A stretch of DNA of 64,000 nt from positions 146,302,262-146,366,261 of the forward strand of contig NC_135718.1 in NCBI RefSeq assembly GCF_964656455.1, given 5' to 3'. The translations under genes and the position numbers were made by a program. Of this stretch, positions 1-10,715 are shown piece by piece. This DNA is from Halichoerus grypus. Its lineage: Eukaryota; Chordata; Mammalia; Carnivora; Phocidae. The number at the start of each line of letters is the position of its first letter. The first letter of the stretch is position 1. Under the pieces are notes generated by a model. That model saw nothing but the letters and a program-made list of their open reading frames with translations, had not been told where the DNA came from and ran no database searches.

Positions 1-1170
1 AGTCTGGTTTTTTGTTTTTTTTTTTTGTCCTTTCCAGTTCTTATAATCACATCAGCTGAGACAAATGCACCCTACAGGGTAACATAAATACCTTTTCTGA
101 GGCTTCGGACCCTAGTCTGCATGATTGCAAACTTGAATTTAATTTATCCTCTGCCCAGTTATCATCACAGCTGCCATCCTGGTCTTTTTGATGCAACCTT
201 AAAGCAAATGAAAAGGAGTGTCCATGAGGTAGCCTTTCTCTTGCACACGGTTCAATATTCAAGCCCCTCATCTGGTGCTTAGAAACACCTAGAATAAAGT
301 AGGAGTGTGTGCAAAGTGGGGTAGTCAGGGCAGTTGTGGGGCACGACAGAGAACATAGAAGTTACCTGGTCTCTTTGGTAAAGACAGAACCATAGGTCTA
401 CTCCACGGGGTAAAGATTGTATAGGACTGGAAACGAGGCAAGATCCAGAATCCCTTCCCACACTTCAGTGCCTTCTCTTGCTGGCTCTTTGGAGCATCAC
501 TGGGCCACCTCATTGTTCGGGGACCTTGCTGAGGGTTTGGCCTGTGCTCACAAAGGCCTCAACTCTTCTTGCCCAGACGCTAGTGTGTGTTCTTAAAAAA
601 AAAAAAAAAAAAAGAAGACTCAGTAAATCAAGACTTCACAACCTTTGCACAGTGTAACTAGGTGTTTCCTGCTCATCGATAGGCTTTCTCAAGATCAAGT
701 GCTTTTGCCTTGTACGTATCAGGAGCCCCAGCAGCTCCTGGGCTTTCTCATCCTCTTGGTCTCCTGAGCTCTGCCAGTCTCCAGCCCTGGATTGGTGCAG
801 GCATTTTCTCTTGGCCAGAGCTCCCAAATCACACACCTTGCCAAGGGCTGGGGATCAGCTTTCCTCGTTTTTACTTCTTGGCTCAGCCCTGGTGCTCTCA
901 TCTGTTCTCTGATGTCAGCTATTTACTTCCATGTGCGTGAATCCTAAATATATGTCTCTACATAAAGTGTTAATTCTTATGTGTTCCCTTTTTCAAACCA
1001 GTGGTCATGGCGTAAACATAAAAATACAGGGACAACAAAAAAACCAAACACAACAATTTGATCCTTTTTCTTTTTGATTAGTTCCTTTATCCTCAGGTTG
1101 AAACTGTGGCAAACCAATGAACAAGGTGATATAAATTTTAGCACCAGCCATTTTTTCCCCTAATTTCCTG
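1..1170. other. No gene seen; unassigned DNA
   Basis: No gene, RNA or repeat is recognised here. There is a T-rich run near 5-26 and an A-run at about 597-613. Short open frames on both strands have no domain or signal. It may hold old repeats too decayed to name by eye. Confidence 0.5.
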
Positions 1171-1290
1171 TCTGCCTTTCTACTAGCTGGTACTGTCTCT
1201 GAACCTCAGTTTTCTTAGCTCTAAAATAAAGGGGGTTGAACTAAATAATTTCTTAATCCATCCCTGGTTCTAAAAGTGCTATGGTATCTA
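1171..1290 (+). mobile_element. MIR-like SINE fragment
   Basis: The order 'ctagctgg', 'ctctgaacctcagtttt', 'ctctaaaataaaggggg' follows the MIR core (CTAGCTGTGTGACC, CCTCAGTTTCC, CTGTAAAATGGGG). The gggggttgaact stretch after it is common in old MIR-type repeats. Heavily diverged; the family name is tentative. Confidence 0.5.
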
Positions 1291-1339
1291 TTACATGCTT
1301 TTACCTCTTTTAACTGATCCAAAAAAACTACTATCAGAA

Positions 1340-1960
1340 CTCCTTTAAAATATTGTTTTGTGCCAGTCTCAGCCTACCGAAGAAAACACTATTGGCTGGA
1401 AATGCTTGGGGGCACTCACCTGGGCCCCAGTGAATGTCCCACAGACATGTCCCCTTTCCAAACCAATGTTACAACTGGACCAATCCTGTGGTTCTTATGA
1501 CTGCAAGATACCCTTCAGTAACAACCAACAGGAAACTTCGAAAAAATAAAGGTTTATTACCTAGAAGACCTGGAAATTACACAACACACCTAGGATCACA
1601 CAGAGAGATCACAGGTTAGAGAGAGAGAGACAGAGCTCACCAGCCCCAGGGTTCTGTTTTTATTGGGGTTGAATGTGGGGACCTAAGGTTTCAAGGGCTT
1701 ACTCTTTATTGGTGACCTGAAAGCATGGGGATTCAAAGAATTAAAAAGAGAAAAGACAAGTGGCCCAAATGGTCAGTTAGCAAAATCAACCAAGATCTCT
1801 GAAACAAAGAACATCCATGCAGAGAGGCAGCCTGGCTCTTTAAGGAGCTGTGTGGCGGGCAATATGTTTATTCCAGATAGCCCGTGAAGTGGATGCCTCT
1901 TTGGAATGGCTGCCTTAGCATTGGCATCACAAAAAAGAAAAAAAAAAACTGTCAGGGCTT
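1340..1960. repeat. LTR-like interspersed repeat, family not recognised
   Basis: The block has an AATAAA at about 1544-1551 followed by a TTTATTACC stretch, a short (GA)n run near 1620, and direct-repeat-like TTTATTGG words. This resembles a degraded retroviral LTR. No terminal TG...CA pair or target-site duplication could be fixed, so boundaries and strand are uncertain. It could equally be unrelated unique DNA. Confidence 0.3.
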
Positions 1961-2121
1961 ACACTACAAATGTGAAATTTTGTTTAGCATATCATTTTTC
2001 TGACTTTTTGTCTTCTCTACATTGGATACCTTTTAAAATAGAAAATACTTTAAACAGACAAGAAAACAAATGATCTCATGCAACAGATACAAAAGTATCA
2101 TGTATGGTGATACACATATGC

Positions 2122-2172
2122 ATCTGGCGCATAGTAGGTGACCAATTAATACTGTTGGAATGAATGAATGAT
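2122..2172 (+). mobile_element. L2/MIR 3-prime tail
   Basis: The text 'ctggcgcatagtaggtg' followed by 'ttggaatgaatgaatga' is the usual 3-prime end shared by L2 and MIR (CTGGCACATAGTAGGTG, TGTTGAATGAATGAATGA). Only the tail survives. Confidence 0.6.
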
Positions 2173-2229
2173 CTGAACCGTAGTCAGAGAGGACATTGTT
2201 GTTTTTAAACATCTGTGATTTCCCCAGAA

Positions 2230-2248
2230 TGGCCAGCAGAGGGCGAGC
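2230..2248 (+). promoter_or_regulatory. Candidate CTCF-binding site
   Basis: The sequence tggccagcagagggcgagc matches the CTCF core (CCASYAGRKGGC) at nearly every constrained position, including AG, the GGGCG block and the leading GGCCA. Binding is inferred from motif only. The motif lies in an otherwise unassigned block. Orientation is the same as the second candidate at 29158. Confidence 0.5.
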
Positions 2249-2621
2249 TTGGGCACTGACAAAACTCACCATTGGTTTAGATGGGTTACCTTGGTGCGTG
2301 GGCTCCCCTCAGTGTACATCTGGATTACCAGGCCGTGGCTTAGCACATTTCCAACCACTGCTCTATTTGCACTCTGTTAACCATACTAAGTAAGCACAAC
2401 TACACATATGTACAAATTGTTCACAGACCTCAAAGTGGGAGGCATGTTAAGTAAACATTTGGAAAATTTGCAACATTTCAGTCACTTATTAGATCTTTCT
2501 GAATCCTCTAAATCTTCTTTGCAGGTTGTAGATAACTTTCTAAACCATGCCTGTCAGGGCAAGAGAGTGATGATTTGGATTAATTATCCAAGTTGCTGGA
2601 TTTTATTTCACCAGTATTTTA
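2249..2621. other. No gene seen
   Basis: Unassigned, AT-leaning sequence between the CTCF-like site and a CT microsatellite. An 80-codon open frame here ends in the CT repeat and has no recognisable content. Confidence 0.5.
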
Positions 2622-2642
2622 CTCTCTCTCTCTCTCTCTCTC
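2622..2642 (+). repeat. (CT)n microsatellite
   Basis: About ten uninterrupted CT units. Short and likely polymorphic. Confidence 0.9.
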
Positions 2643-2654
2643 ATGGATAAAAAA

Positions 2655-2930
2655 AATCCATGAAACGTGAAAGACTGTCCCCTATATACGCACATACCCA
2701 ATCCTTATTCCCACAGGAAGCCATTGCTAAGTGTTTTGTATCTTCCTAAAACAGCATATGTATGTACAATCATAGGTATATAGTTTCTTTCTATAAATGG
2801 GGTCACAAATGCACGTGGTCCCACAATTAGATTTTTTTCAATGAATATCTTTCGATAGCTGCACATATAATTGTGCTTCAATCCTTCTGAACATGTAATC
2901 TTCTACAATATGGATGTATTAACTATTAGA
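2655..2930 (-). mobile_element. Old L1 fragment, antisense
   Basis: Phrases such as 'ctataaatggggtcac', 'tttcaatgaatatctttc' and 'ctacaatatggatgtatt' follow the reverse strand of mammalian L1 near the ORF2 end. Very diverged, so only the general L1 call is offered. Confidence 0.4.
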
Positions 2931-2953
2931 GATCTTGACAAAGATCTTGACAA
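2930..2953 (+). repeat. 12-bp tandem duplication
   Basis: The unit agatcttgacaa occurs twice head to tail without mismatch. A small local duplication, probably replication slippage. Confidence 0.85.
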
Positions 2954-2999
2954 AGAGCAAAAGGCCAATTTCTGGTCGTGACTACTGAATATCCATTTG

Positions 3000-3490
3000 G
3001 CCCAGCCAGCTAAGAGCTATAGATTTTGCCTGGTATCCCCTCCACCTCCAGGCTGGGGTGGCCCGCCAGGATGGAATCCAGGAAGGGAGGCAAACACACC
3101 TAGCCCAGGCTCCTTGACTATGTAAAGAGATGATAGGATATCATCTATAGGAATGCAGCTTGCTCTAAAATGCATGTAGGTCAACAAATGTTTAACTTCA
3201 GACCCTATCCTTTGCGCTATAAATATGGCCATTTATGGGGATGGTCAGTTGGAAATCTCACCTGTGGGGAGGATGCTCCGCCCAGGTCTCTCCATTGGGA
3301 CTCCAGCCTGGCTGTCTCCGTGGGGCTTCCCCCCGCTCATGAGGTTGGATGCTGTAAATACCCTATTGATGTAACTGTCTTATTCTCCTTTACTGCTTAC
3401 TATTGCCCTCATCTATGCATAGATTTTCCTTTTCTTCTTTCTGTTCCTATTAGATTTTTATAACATCAATAAAGTGCTTTTCCCCTTCGA
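3000..3490 (+). repeat. Possible solo LTR or cryptic transcription unit
   Basis: A good TATA-like box (ctataaatatgg, about 3218-3229) lies roughly 245 bp upstream of an AATAAA signal (about 3469-3474), itself followed by a GT/T-rich stretch. This spacing is what U3-R-U5 of a solo LTR would give. The family is not recognised and no target-site duplication was fixed. A minor promoter plus polyadenylation site in unique DNA is the alternative. Confidence 0.35.
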
Positions 3491-3840
3491 AACTGAGAAT
3501 ACGGATGCTGTTAATCTTTTCTTTTAGAACAGGGATTAAAGGAAGAAACAGTAGTTGAATAAACCAGAGGCAGAGAGGGGCCTCTCTTGGAATGCACGGC
3601 TCCACCTGCTTCCAGAACCAAGCCAGTGTCTCCAGGCCCTGCCCTGCCCAGTCTTGCCCCTCCCCGCCATCCACCATATTTTAATGGAAGTGCCTCTGAA
3701 CTTGCCCACGCTGTGGCTATTTCTGAAAACATACGTAGATCTATTCTCCCAGCCACCTGACATTGTTCAATGCTTAGTTGTCTTCCTAGCACTTAGGTAA
3801 CATTATTTTCAATATGGCCCTGGGATAAAGTAGGTCGGGC
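3491..3840. other. No gene seen
   Basis: Open frames on both strands (75-93 codons) overlap one another, which argues against any of them being real. No repeat is recognised. Confidence 0.5.
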
Positions 3841-3945
3841 AAGTACTAGTAGGATCCCATTTTCCCGATGAGGAAGCCACGACTAGTTGAAGAGTCGTCC
3901 TTTGTTCAAGGTCGGCACATGGCAAACAGAGAAGCCAGGGTACAC
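3841..3945 (-). mobile_element. MIR fragment, antisense
   Basis: The order 'cattttcccgatgaggaa', 'ttgttcaaggtcggcaca', 'gaagccagggt' matches the reverse of the MIR core (CATTTTACAGATGAGGAA, TGCCCAAGGTCACACA, GAGCCGGGAT). Confidence 0.6.
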
Positions 3946-4754
3946 ACATGGGCTGACTGACTTCCCATCAGGTGCTCTTCCCAGCATTCCCTGGGGCCTG
4001 CACGCAATATTTCACCATGCCTACCCACCCACACTTCCTTCTGGGGGGTTTCCTGGCTGGACCCCTTACAGTCCCAAACAGTCATGCTTTGGACTATATG
4101 TCTTTTGCCAGCCCTGCTCTCAGCTGCCTGGACTGAGTAAGCTCCTGATCCTTCCAAAGTAAGCACTAAGGGGGAGAGGTCGGAGGGATGAAACGTACGG
4201 AGAGCTACCATGTTACTGAGGAGGCTAAGGCAGCCTTTACCACGGATAAGGTAACACAAGGATATCACCCAGCAGCGAGAGAGAGAGGAGACCGGGGAGA
4301 AGCAGAAGATAATGGCCTAGCACTTGGGAAGGAAATAGAGCATGTACTGCTTTCTAAAATGGCTGCACTCTGGCTGTCAGTATCCCTGAAATAACCTCAT
4401 TTTCTTTAGCTAGCTATGCTGTGTGCTATTGTTTAAGGCTAATCTGAGTCCCAGTGAGGTCAGAGCACTGAGCCCTGAGCCCTTCCTACAAAGAATGTTG
4501 ACTGAACAACTCAGATGCTGGGACCAGTGGGGCATCACCAAAACAGAAACAGGGAATCCATGCAGGAAACAACCTGAAATCTTGGGTCCTTTCTTCTTCA
4601 TGCACCTCTTGGGGATATTTCTTTATTACTTAGTCCCTCAATTCTTTTAGGGAGAAGTTTATTAAAAGTTCTAACCAGTTGTTCATACCCTTTGCTCATG
4701 TAACTCTTTGTTTATTTCTATACTAAGAAATTAAAATGTTAAATTGTGATTTAT
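3946..4754. other. No gene seen
   Basis: Unassigned. A 120-codon minus-strand frame (3906-4268) partly overlaps the MIR fragment and opposes a 91-codon plus-strand frame, and neither has domain content. A purine-rich patch lies near 4278-4310. Confidence 0.5.
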
Positions 4755-4905
4755 ATATGTATTTGTCTCTCTACTAAGCTGTGACTTCCAGAGCAGAAGG
4801 AACTAGTTTACTTGTCTTTGAATATCTTTTGTCTAATACCGCACCTTGCATGCCATAGGGATCTGATAAATATGCAAACAATGAACGCATGAGTAAATTA
4901 TCAAA
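4755..4905 (+). mobile_element. L2-type LINE 3-prime end
   Basis: The order 'ctaagctgtgacttccagagcagaagga', 'cttgcatgccatagggatctgataaat', 'aatgaacgcatgagt' follows the L2 end (ctgtgagctcc...gagggcaggga, cctggcacatagtagg, aatgaatgaatg). Confidence 0.55.
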
Positions 4906-7112
4906 GACAGGTTTACCTCAGTAAATGGTATGAAAATGTACCCTGAACAAAAGAATAAATAATGTGGAAAACTCTTATTACTGATCTAAAGTCAAATTCC
5001 CTCCCCTCATCCCATTAAAACAACAGCACAAGCAAACAGGATATAGCATAATAAATACATTTCATGTCTTCTTTTGGTGAAACCTCAAGGCAGAATTATT
5101 GTACAATTTCCACGTCCTGTCATAGGAAAAAGCCACCGCTGCTGGCTGGGTTATGGCCATGCCTCCCGAGCCTTCCCAACATTTGGCTCAGGTGCTGTGC
5201 CCTTTGAATCTTAAACACAGCCTGCTCCCACAACTGACTTCCCTTTATGGAGTGCTTTCTGCAAATGTAGTCCGCTTTCCAGAAAATAGCTGCAGGCATT
5301 TCTCCCCTAAGTGCCAGAGGCATTGTGGAAGTGATATTTACCTAGAAAAAGGTACTTTTTTGATCAGAAAGCATGGGCACTGGCTATCAGAACCAGCTTG
5401 GTGTTAAGTTTCTAGGAATTTTGCAAGCTGATTGTTAAACACAGTCATTAGTCAATTTATGTAAACTTATAACTAAATGCATTTCGTTTAAAATGAAGAC
5501 AGCAAAAATGCAAAATCCATCACTTCCCAATTATTTTGCTGCATTTTACTATTACTCGTCCTCGCGTGGTTGTCTCTATGTATTGTATTTGTATGGTGGA
5601 ATGAGTACATAATGATGTGCGATTGTGTACCTCTTCCCAACTCCGCATTCGGTGATCTCATCTGGTAGCTTGAGACTGACCTTGGTGGGACTATTTCCAC
5701 CTTAGAAATCAGCAAATGCTACCAATCAGGGCTCTCCCCTGCCTCCCCGATCCCATTGTTAACCATTGACCAGCACACCCCTGAGGTACACTGGAATAAA
5801 TCCTTTTTGCTTTGAGCCTTGCCTCGCAATGAGAACTGAACATTCAAACAAGGACAGTGCCTTAGAATGCACATGGAGGTTGCTGCAAACATCTGTTCAG
5901 CAATTGCTAATCCCTCCGAAAGAAAGAGTCCCATAAAATTGTTGGAACGGAGGCTCCATTGCTTTGCTTCATGAAAGCTACCCTGTGTAGACCCTCACTC
6001 TCCCTGGGAAGCACTCTCCCTGGGAACCAAACGGTAGAGATTATGTCTCAACTGCATTTTAATACGCTGACTGTAAACCTTTAATGAAAAAGGCAGAAAA
6101 AGTACATTAAAAGCCTCATATTGATCCATCAGGCTTTTTATGATCACAGACACAGAAGTGGAGTGGTAAAGCAGAGGCCATTATCTTACTGTGATAACAG
6201 CAGGACAAATAAACAGGAAAACATTAAAAAAAAAAAAAAGAAAGTGTAAGTATGTGCCTAAGTAAGCAGATTGCAAAGAAGTCACCACCCTTGGGACTTT
6301 ATCATTCATCAAGGCAATAAAAGACTCACAGTGATTTCAACTGGTGGTAGATGAGGGGACAGCCTATAGATCAGATACCCCACAACCTAATATAACTGCT
6401 AACATGCAATTCTTTCGGATTAGTTTGCATGTTTTGATTTCAAATTAAACCAAGAAATCATTGCTAGAAATTTACGAGGTAGTAAGATTTGTTTTTGACC
6501 CAAAGGTAGGTCACAGTCCAATGTATCAAGCCACAGATTTTTTTTTCCTGTCTAGGAGACTATATTATGAAGATGTATGTTAAAAGAAGACAGTAAATGC
6601 TTGCTTAAAAAAAAAAACCAAGACAATAATATAATAATGAAAAGCAACATTTCCATAAGTGCTATTTTAGATCTGCTCGTAGTCACTGGGTCAAACAGGT
6701 ACGCGTAGTTTCTTCCTCTGTTCATAACTTTACTAAGGGTTCGGGACACTTCTGCTTCTCTGAAGCTCAAAAAAAGCAATTGTGTGCATTTCTTTGCAGA
6801 TAGCAAGTGTTTTGTTTTCTTGAATCAGGTTGCTCTATTTTTGTTGGAACAGTTTTCCCGTGAGTTATTGTTGAAGTTGCTCACCAGACATTTATAAGCA
6901 AATAATCTCACTAATTCAGGTTAAAAAGAAAAAAAAAAAATCAATTTTGTTAAAGGGCCAGCTGTGGTGAAAAAGACACAAATCCCCTTAAAACTTAAAA
7001 GGAAGCACCCTGATCACTTTGCATTTCTAGGTTTTTACCTTCCTTTAGGGGCAGCCCAGGAGAAAGATTTTGCATGAGCTGCGGGGTTAATCTGTGTCTT
7101 CAATGAAGCCAT
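4906..7112. other. Long stretch without recognisable repeats
   Basis: No CAN SINE, MIR or L2 is recognised over about 2.2 kb apart from A-runs near 6224-6239 and 6608-6617. The 5410-6230 part is even in composition and has several TAAT words and short palindromes. It is a candidate conserved noncoding region on that ground alone. Short open frames are unconvincing. Confidence 0.5.
5997..6028 (+). repeat. 16-bp imperfect tandem duplication
   Basis: Two adjacent copies of actctccctgggaagc / actctccctgggaacc differ at one base. A local duplication inside otherwise unique DNA. Confidence 0.85.
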
Positions 7113-7126
7113 GAAAAGTTCTTTTC

Positions 7127-7313
7127 TTTTTTTTTTTTTTAAGATTTTTTATTTATTTTTTGACAGAGAGAGAGACAGCGAGAGAGGGAACACAAGAGTG
7201 GGAGAGGGAGAAGCAGGCTTCCCGCCCAGCAGTGAGCCCGATGCCGACCCTGGACCTGGGATCATGACCTGAGCCTAAGGCAGACGCTTAACAACTGAAC
7301 CACCCAGGCGCCC
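7127..7313 (-). mobile_element. CAN SINE (tRNA-Lys derived)
   Basis: Poly-T, then AAGATTTTTTATTTATTTT, a GA-rich region, and the antisense head ending ccacccaggcgccc. Flanked by a 14-bp target-site duplication (7113-7126 and 7314-7327) with two mismatches. The middle carries a small change (cccgcccagcagtgagc) relative to the usual ctgctgagcagggagc. Confidence 0.95.
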
Positions 7314-7327
7314 GAAAGGTTATTTTC

Positions 7328-7739
7328 TATTTGCCCCTCTTGATACTATTTCTGTCCTTATTTCAGGAAAGGAGAGTGACTCTTTTCCTCATCTCAACTT
7401 TGGAACAATATTTGCACAGAGATGTGTCTTGTCCAGTGAACCCCAGTCTTAGCTAGTGTGACACTTTACACTAGGCAAATTTCTACTGTGAAAGCATTTC
7501 TAGAAAAATCAAGATAGTTCCCTCAGTATATAAAGCCATACCAGAGTCCCTTCCCAACATGTTAAATCGGCCTTCAATTCATCGGGATGTGTAGTTATAA
7601 CATTTGTGAGTGAATGAAGATACAAGGCAAAACACACATTCACAGAATCCCAGAACATTTCCAGGCATCCTAGTGAGGAAGCTTGCTGGATTCTAACTGG
7701 TCACCTGCTGTCTGTTTCTCTACACGGAGAGGCCAGAAT
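7328..7739. other. No gene seen
   Basis: Unassigned sequence between a CAN SINE and an L2-type fragment. No open frame of note. Confidence 0.5.
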
Positions 7740-8110
7740 TACCTTTGGAAGATGACTCATGTCATTCCCCTGCTCAGAAACCCTTTGATGGATCCCTGTG
7801 ACCTAGAGAACAAAGTCATAAAGCTGTAATACGACATTCAAGGCCCTCCAAGATTTGAGTCCAGCTTTCTGGCTTTCCATCCCTTGCAATCATCCGCGGG
7901 TGACTTGTGGCACTAAACGACAGCCACTATTATTAAGTACTCGTTTAGTGTCTGGTAACGTGTTTTATGCTTCTCTGTGTCTTATTTTCCCTTCGGCTTG
8001 CTCCCCACCCACATCATCTTCTCTACCTCCTTGAAGTAGCATCATTATCTCCCTAGGAGCTTCACCCAAAACTGGAAGCCTTCCTGATTCCTTTCATTCT
8101 TTCATCCCCC
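7740..8110 (+). mobile_element. L2-type LINE fragment
   Basis: Words such as 'cccctgctcagaaaccc', 'cattcaaggccctccaag', 'tggaagccttcctgatt' in this order match the 3-prime part of L2 (CTGCTCAAAAACC, GGCATTCAAGGCCCTCCAC, AAGCCTTCCCTGA). Confidence 0.65.
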
Positions 8111-8174
8111 ATAACCAACACTATGGCAGGTTGTATGGACTCTGCCTCTCAGAAGAATGTAACATCTGTTTATT

Positions 8175-9060
8175 TCTCTTTATCACTGTTGCCATCACCC
8201 AAGCCCAATGCACCATTATGTCTTGTCTGGCTTTCTGTGATGGCCCCTACATAGGTCTCAATGTTTCCACTTTGGCCCTTCAACCCATTGTCCACACAAT
8301 ATCTAGTCATCTTTACAAAATGTAAATTGGATCACACAGCTCCCTACTTGAAACCACCCAATGGCTTCCCACCATCCTTAGACTAAGATCCAGCCCCTGC
8401 ATGACCTGGCCCCTGCCACCCCTCTGATCCCTCACAGTGCTCTCTTCCCCCTTCTTTTGCTTTTTGGCTGTTCCTCCATCATGCTGGACTCATTCCCAAT
8501 TCCAAGAGCCTCCTGGCTTTCCTAAATTCCTTAAACACACTTTTACATGAGCTGTTTCCAGTGCCTGGAATGCTTTTCCTTCTAGAATTTACATAGGTGT
8601 CTCCTAGTCATTCAAATTTTTTTTTTTTTTAAAGAGAGAGAGAAAGAAAATATGTGCATGAGTAAGGGTGGGGAGGGGCGGAGAGAGAGAGGGAGAGAGA
8701 GAATCTTAAGCAGGCTCTATGCCCAGTGCAGAGACCAATGCAGGGCTCTATCTTACGACTCTGAGACATAATCTGAGCTGAAATCAAGAGTCGGACGCTT
8801 AACCGACTGAGGCACGCACCCCTAGTCATTCAGCTCTTAACTTAAATGTCACTCTCGAACATACTCTATGTATATAATTTGTGTATAGAATACACAGTCA
8901 CACACTTTTTTGTTTGCTTGCCAACTCAAATTTAAGTTTCATGAGAGCAGGAACCTTGTTTTTCTTGTTGAAAAGTATACCCTTAGTTATAAGGTAAACT
9001 ATTAATTGAGACGTGGCAGAGACTAAAAAAATCTATTGAATAAATGGATATTAACACATA
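8175..9060 (+). mobile_element. L2-type LINE fragment split by a CAN SINE
   Basis: The left part (8175-8614) has 'cctacttgaaaccacccaatggcttcccacc', 'gatccagcccctgcatgacctggcccc' and 'gtgcctggaatgctttt'. The right part (8833-9060) resumes with 'cttaaatgtcact' and 'catgagagcaggaacc'. Together they follow an L2-type 3-prime half, so the SINE at 8615 inserted into it. Confidence 0.7.
8615..8820 (-). mobile_element. CAN SINE, older variant
   Basis: T-run, GA-rich stretch, then 'gaatcttaagcaggctc' and the antisense head ending in gcaccc. Flanked by a perfect 12-bp duplication cctagtcattca (8603-8614 and 8821-8832). Diverged (ggcacgcacc for gccacccaggcgcc). It interrupts an L2-type element. Confidence 0.95.
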
Positions 9061-9121
9061 TAAAAAAGATAATAAGAATCCACATTAGCATATAGCAATG
9101 ATGAAATAGTCATATTTATGC

Positions 9122-9232
9122 ATCGAACAAACATTTAGTAAGTACTTGCTGTGTACTGGTATTGTGTGTAGTGGGGAATCAAAAATGAAGTATAATCCCT
9201 CAGACAGCTTATGGTCTGCTGCTATGTTTTTA
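9122..9232 (-). mobile_element. L2-type fragment, antisense
   Basis: The order 'aacatttagtaagtacttgctgtgtactgg', 'gggaatcaaaaatgaa', 'acagcttatggtct' follows the reverse of the L2-type end (tttattgagcacctactatgtgcc, ggatacagcagtgaac, gagcttacattct). Confidence 0.5.
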
Positions 9233-9255
9233 TTCAGGCAACCAGGACTTTTTTT

Positions 9256-9456
9256 TAAAGATTTATTTACTTATTTTAGAGAGAGAGGGTGCGAGCAAGG
9301 GGGAGGAACAGAAGGGGAGAGAGAGAGAGAATCCTCAAGCAGACTCCCCACTGAGTGTAGAGCCTGATGTGGGCTCGATCTCATGACCCTGAGATCACGA
9401 CCTGAGCCAAAATCAAGAGTTGGATGCTTAACCGACTGAGCCACCCAGGTGCCCCT
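9256..9456 (-). mobile_element. CAN SINE, older variant
   Basis: Antisense copy with AAAGATTTATTTACTTATTTTAGAG tail region, 'aatcctcaagcagactcc' middle and full head (accgactgagccacccaggtgcccc). Flanked by aggactttttt-type duplications starting at 9244 and 9457. The T-run of the target and of the tail merge. Confidence 0.95.
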
Positions 9457-9575
9457 AGGACTTTTTAATAATAAGATAAAATGCATTCTCTGTGTTATTC
9501 TTTCATTTCTTCACCTCTTTAGTCTTTATTGGCCATTTAGCCTAGTGAGCAGCCTACCCTAGTAGGCAGTTTAAC

Positions 9576-9765
9576 GGGATAAATGTGGTCTTTGGACTTT
9601 GACAGCCCTGGGTTCAAACCCCAATCTTTCTTCAGCCGGCTGCATGTACGCAAACAATGTATAAACCTCTTTGGGTCTCCTTTATAAGAAAAAAGATAAC
9701 AACACCCCTCTTGTAGGGTCCTTTGATATTTAAATATTTAAAAGATGCTATCAAGCACCTTTTCC
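9576..9765 (+). mobile_element. MIR SINE fragment
   Basis: Contains the B-box-like 'ccctgggttcaaacccc' and the core order 'aaacctctttgggtctcc', 'tataagaaaaaagataa', 'cctcttgtagggtcctttg', matching MIR from the tRNA part to the 3-prime half. Confidence 0.7.
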
Positions 9766-9889
9766 TACCTTTTTACTTAGCTGATCGTCAAGATACCAGA
9801 TATTTGATCCTGTGATTTCCTCTGGATAGAAACCATGACTGAAATATGTTTGTATCTTCTCAAAAATCCTGTTTTTGAGTAACATGAAA

Positions 9890-10115
9890 GCCTAATGGTT
9901 AAGTGTGTAGGGCCTGAAGGGACTACCCTTGTTGGATTCTCAGGTGTGTAAATATGGACAAAATGCTTAATTTCCCGATGTCTCAGTTTCCCTTCAGTAA
10001 AGGATGAGAATAAGTACCTACCTCCTAGGACTGCTGTGAGCATTATATGAGCTATTACACTTGATGCCTTTTGAATAAGTGTTAAGTATACAGCAAGCAC
10101 TCAATAAAGATGAGC
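9890..10115 (+). mobile_element. MIR SINE, near full length
   Basis: Follows MIR from 'taatggttaagtgtgtagggcctg' through 'tcagtttcccttcagtaaaggatgagaataagtacctacctcctaggactgctgtgag' words to the 'gcaagcactcaataaa' end. One of the best-preserved MIR copies here. Confidence 0.8.
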
Positions 10116-10129
10116 TATGGTTTTGGTTA

Positions 10130-10715
10130 TTCATTGTTGAATTAACAAACCACCCAAACTTAATGACATAAAGCAACAACCATTTTATTATGCTCCTGGT
10201 TTCTGTGGGTCAGGAACTTGGAGAATGGATAGTAGGGATGGCTTATCTCTGCTCTGCAATGTCTGAAGACTCAGTTGGGCAGGCTCTGCGCCTGGGGGGT
10301 GACTCTACAGCTGGAGGCTGGAATCATCTGATGGCTTCTTCATGCATCATTCTGGTGATAGATGCTGGCTATTGGCTGGGAACTCAACGGCCCGTTGGTT
10401 CAAACACATATATCGGGCCTCTCGATGTGGCTACGTGGCTTCTCCCAGCATGGTGGCTGGCTTTCATGAGTCAGTATCCCAAAAGACAGGGATTGAAAGT
10501 GCAAGTTTCTTAAGACCTTGGCCTGGAAACTGGCCCAGCTTCAATTCCTCTGTACTCTTCTGGTCAAAGCAGTCACAAGTTCCTCCCAAATTCGAGGGGA
10601 GGGGACACAGACCTCACCACCTGATGGGAGGAATGTCAGTGCCATATTGTAGTAAGGGGACATGGGGGAGAGTGTATTGTGCTAGTCATCTTTGGAAACT
10701 ACAATCTGCCAGTTA
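10130..10715 (-). mobile_element. Degraded LTR-type repeat, probably ERVL/MaLR class, antisense
   Basis: The start 'cttaatgacataaagcaacaaccattttatt', then 'ctgtgggtcaggaactt', 'cagttgggcaggctct', 'ctggaactggcc'-like and 'tggtcaaagcagtcacaag' words recur together in a common mammalian repeat whose reverse strand ends like an LTR (AATAAATGGTTGTTTTAAGCC). The exact family is uncertain. Two open frames of 107 and 128 codons overlap here in different frames and are attributed to the repeat. Confidence 0.45.

Noticed and set aside
9600..9625. tRNA-like B-box word (gggttcaaacccc)
   Set aside because: Part of a MIR SINE, not a functional tRNA gene; no cloverleaf can be built around it.
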